Assembly: GCF_900103585.1 (NCBI RefSeq)
Contig: NZ_FNHV01000011.1
Span: forward strand, 1 to 64,000
Reading direction: 5' to 3'
DNA: 64,000 bases
Origin: Streptomyces sp. cf386
GTDB lineage: Bacteria > Actinomycetota > Actinomycetes > Streptomycetales > Streptomycetaceae
Positions 62,624 through 64,000 of this stretch are shown piece by piece. How positions within the stretch are numbered: position 1 is the first letter of the stretch; every line of letters begins with the position of its first letter. The notes beneath the pieces are model-generated. The model did not search any database, was not told the DNA's origin, and worked only from the letters and a program-made list of their open reading frames with translations. The position numbers and the translations under genes were made by a program.

Positions 62624-63231
62624 CCGCGTCCTTCACCGAGGGTCACAGCGACCCGACCGTACAGCCGGTACCCGCCTCCGTCGTCGAACAGGTCGACGCC
62701 GCCGACACCACCCTCAGCAACCCCAAACGGGCCGTGATCTCCCTCGGCTCCAACCTGGGGAACCGGCTGGAGACGCTCCAGGGCGCCATCGACGCGCTGG
62801 AGGACACCCCGGGCGTCCGCATCAAGGCCGTATCGCCCGTGTACGAGACGGAGCCGTGGGGCGTGGAGCCGGGAAGCCAGCCGTCCTACTTCAACGCGGT
62901 CGTGGTCCTCAAGACCACGCTCCCCCCGTCCTCCCTGCTGGAGCGGGCCCACGCGGTCGAGGAGGCTTTCCACCGCGTACGGGACGAGCGCTGGGGCGCA
63001 CGCACTCTCGACGTCGACATCGTCGCGTACGCCGACGTCGTCTCCGACGACCCGACCCTCACCCTCCCCCACCCGCGCGCCCATGAGCGTGCCTTCGTCC
63101 TCGCCCCCTGGCATGACGTCGATCCGCAGGCACAGCTTCCGGGCCGCGGCCCGGTGGCCGACCTGCTGTCCGGCATCACTCGCGAAGGTGTCGTAACCCG
63201 GCCGGACCTGGAACTCCAGCTGCCCGAATAG
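62620..63231 (+). CDS. folK: Hydroxymethyl-dihydropterin pyrophosphokinase (HPPK)
   Basis: Transfers pyrophosphate from ATP to the product of FolB. The 203-residue protein shows ISLGSNLGNRLETLQGAIDA, PVYETEPWGV, the catalytic RDERWGARTLDVDIVAY and LPHPRAHERAFVLAPW. The first ~38 residues are a Streptomyces-type N-terminal extension. ATG overlaps the folB stop. Confidence 0.96.
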   Translation: MTASFTEGHSDPTVQPVPASVVEQVDAADTTLSNPKRAVISLGSNLGNRLETLQGAIDALEDTPGVRIKAVSPVYETEPWGVEPGSQPSYFNAVVVLKTTLPPSSLLERAHAVEEAFHRVRDERWGARTLDVDIVAYADVVSDDPTLTLPHPRAHERAFVLAPWHDVDPQAQLPGRGPVADLLSGITREGVVTRPDLELQLPE

Positions 63232-63287
63232 TCGTTAAGGTCAAGACGACACATTCCGTGGGTACTCGGGGGAGTTGAAGGGACGCC

Positions 63288-63776
63288 GTGAGAGAGCTGC
63301 GCATCAGGATGCTGGCCGGTGTGTTCATCGTCGCCGGAGTCCTGTCCTGGGCGGGCGCCCGCCTGTGGAACTCCGTCGGGACCCTGCCCAGCGTCCCCCT
63401 GGCCGCCCCCATCGTCCTCGCCCTGATCGCCGTGGTCCTCCTGGCCACGGCGATCTCGATCCGCGCCCGCCTCAAGGCCCAGCGCGAACGCCGCCCCGAG
63501 GCCAAGGGCGTCGACCCCCTGATGGCCGCCCGCGCGGTCGTCTTCGGCCACGCCAGCGCCCTGGTCGCCGCCCTGGTGGCCGGCATGTACGGCGGCACCG
63601 GCGTCTTCCTCCTGGAGTCCCTCGACATCCCCGCCCGCCGCGACCAGGCCATCTACGCCGGCTTCTCGGTCCTGGCCGGCATCGGAGTGATAGCGGCAGC
63701 CATCTTCCTGGAACGCGTGTGCAAGCTGCCGGAGGACGACGAGCACAATGGGGCGGGGGCGGCTCCGACGGTGTAG
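63288..63776 (+). CDS. DUF3180 membrane protein
   Basis: A 162-residue four-helix membrane protein (LAGVFIVAGVLSWAGARLW, IVLALIAVVLLATAISI, HASALVAALVAGMYGGTGVF, AGFSVLAGIGVIAAAIFL) that commonly follows folK in Actinobacteria. GTG 63288 is preceded by GGGGAGTTGAAGGGA. Role unknown; its constant place after folK suggests a link to folate or the following ftsH/folE region. Confidence 0.88.
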   Translation: MRELRIRMLAGVFIVAGVLSWAGARLWNSVGTLPSVPLAAPIVLALIAVVLLATAISIRARLKAQRERRPEAKGVDPLMAARAVVFGHASALVAALVAGMYGGTGVFLLESLDIPARRDQAIYAGFSVLAGIGVIAAAIFLERVCKLPEDDEHNGAGAAPTV

Positions 63777-63779
63777 CGC

Positions 63780-63854
63780 GGGATCAGCACACCGCGCATA
63801 CGGGAATCAGCGCATCGCAGATCCGGGAATCAGCACACCGGGTATCAGCGGGCC
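63780..63854. repeat. Imperfect direct repeats between the DUF3180 gene and folE
   Basis: GGGATCAGCACACCG (63780), GGGAATCAGCGCATCG (63802), GGGAATCAGCACACCG (63825) and GGTATCAGCGGGCC (63841) are four related units at 16- to 23-bp spacing, the last covering the folE stop codon. They fill the gap between two converging genes. Confidence 0.7.
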
Positions 63855-64000
63855 ATGATGAGGCTCATCGCCTCGTTGCGCGTCGCCGCGTCCCGCAGCT
63901 GACCGCGCACCGCCGACGTTATGGTCATCGCGCCGGGCTTGCGAATGCCCCGCATCGACATGCACATGTGCTCGCACTCCACGACGACGATCACGCCGCG
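63845..64000 (-). CDS. folE: GTP cyclohydrolase I, C-terminal part
   Basis: The last 51 residues of FolE are visible on the minus strand and run off the right edge: RGVIVVVECEHMCMSMRG then IRKPGAMTITSAVRGQLR. The Cys in EHMC is the zinc ligand of GTP cyclohydrolase I. It makes the first pterin of folate synthesis. It is convergent to the DUF3180 gene; the start is outside the window. Confidence 0.93.
   Translation of the reverse strand, partial: RGVIVVVECEHMCMSMRGIRKPGAMTITSAVRGQLRDAATRNEAMSLIMAR

Overview
The window is high-GC actinobacterial DNA and is almost certainly a Streptomyces chromosome core segment. Supporting signs are codons ending in G/C, many GTG starts, a rich set of two-component systems, sigE-cseABC, lsr2, disA, clpC, a type III pantothenate kinase, and a gene order that, as I remember it, follows the S. 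coelicolor stretch from about SCO3334 (trpS1) to SCO3403 (folE). I see no prophage, insertion sequence, CRISPR array or tRNA gene. The species cannot be named from the sequence alone.

Left part (1-24.4 kb). The first ~600 bases are the promoters and leader of an rRNA operon that runs leftward out of the window. Next to it lies trpS, preceded by a 13-residue leader peptide with tandem Trp codons and an attenuator. Then come proC, a small ABC exporter operon, a methyltransferase, a Ser/Thr kinase with a beta-propeller sensor, ilvD, a sugar-phosphate isomerase/TetR pair, a Ppx/GppA phosphatase, a membrane-tethered sigma-like protein with a BACON-type ectodomain, radA-disA (DNA repair and c-di-AMP), a PAP2 phosphatase, a NarL-type two-component pair with an unusual kinase, and mutY.

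Middle part (24.4-45.7 kb). The cell-envelope stress operon sigE-cseA-cseB-cseC is complete. It is followed by a VOC/AraC pair, a divergent TetR/drug-exporter pair with two matching operator-like palindromes, an M23 peptidase, a secreted HAD phosphatase, clpC, a gene like SCO3374, lsr2, an N-acetyltransferase, a BlaI-type repressor, and a tightly coupled operon (DUF2520 protein-panC-nadB-nadC-coaX) joining pantothenate/CoA and NAD synthesis.

Right part (45.7-64 kb). This holds a threonine-aldolase-like enzyme, an ArsR-type regulator with a perfect palindrome in front, a TmrB-like ATPase, a second NarL-type two-component pair, a MidA-family methyltransferase convergent with an orphan nuoD, two PH-domain membrane proteins in an overlapping pair, a coiled-coil membrane protein, an esterase, an MprF/LysX-like lysyl-phosphatidylglycerol synthase behind an ECF-like promoter, and the folate genes folP, folB, folK and the 3' part of folE. 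A structured, unassigned leader lies in front of folB.

Most interesting points: the trpS attenuator, the MidA-nuoD pairing, the sigma-like/BACON fusion, the candidate structured RNA before folB, and several palindromic operators without an assigned regulator.
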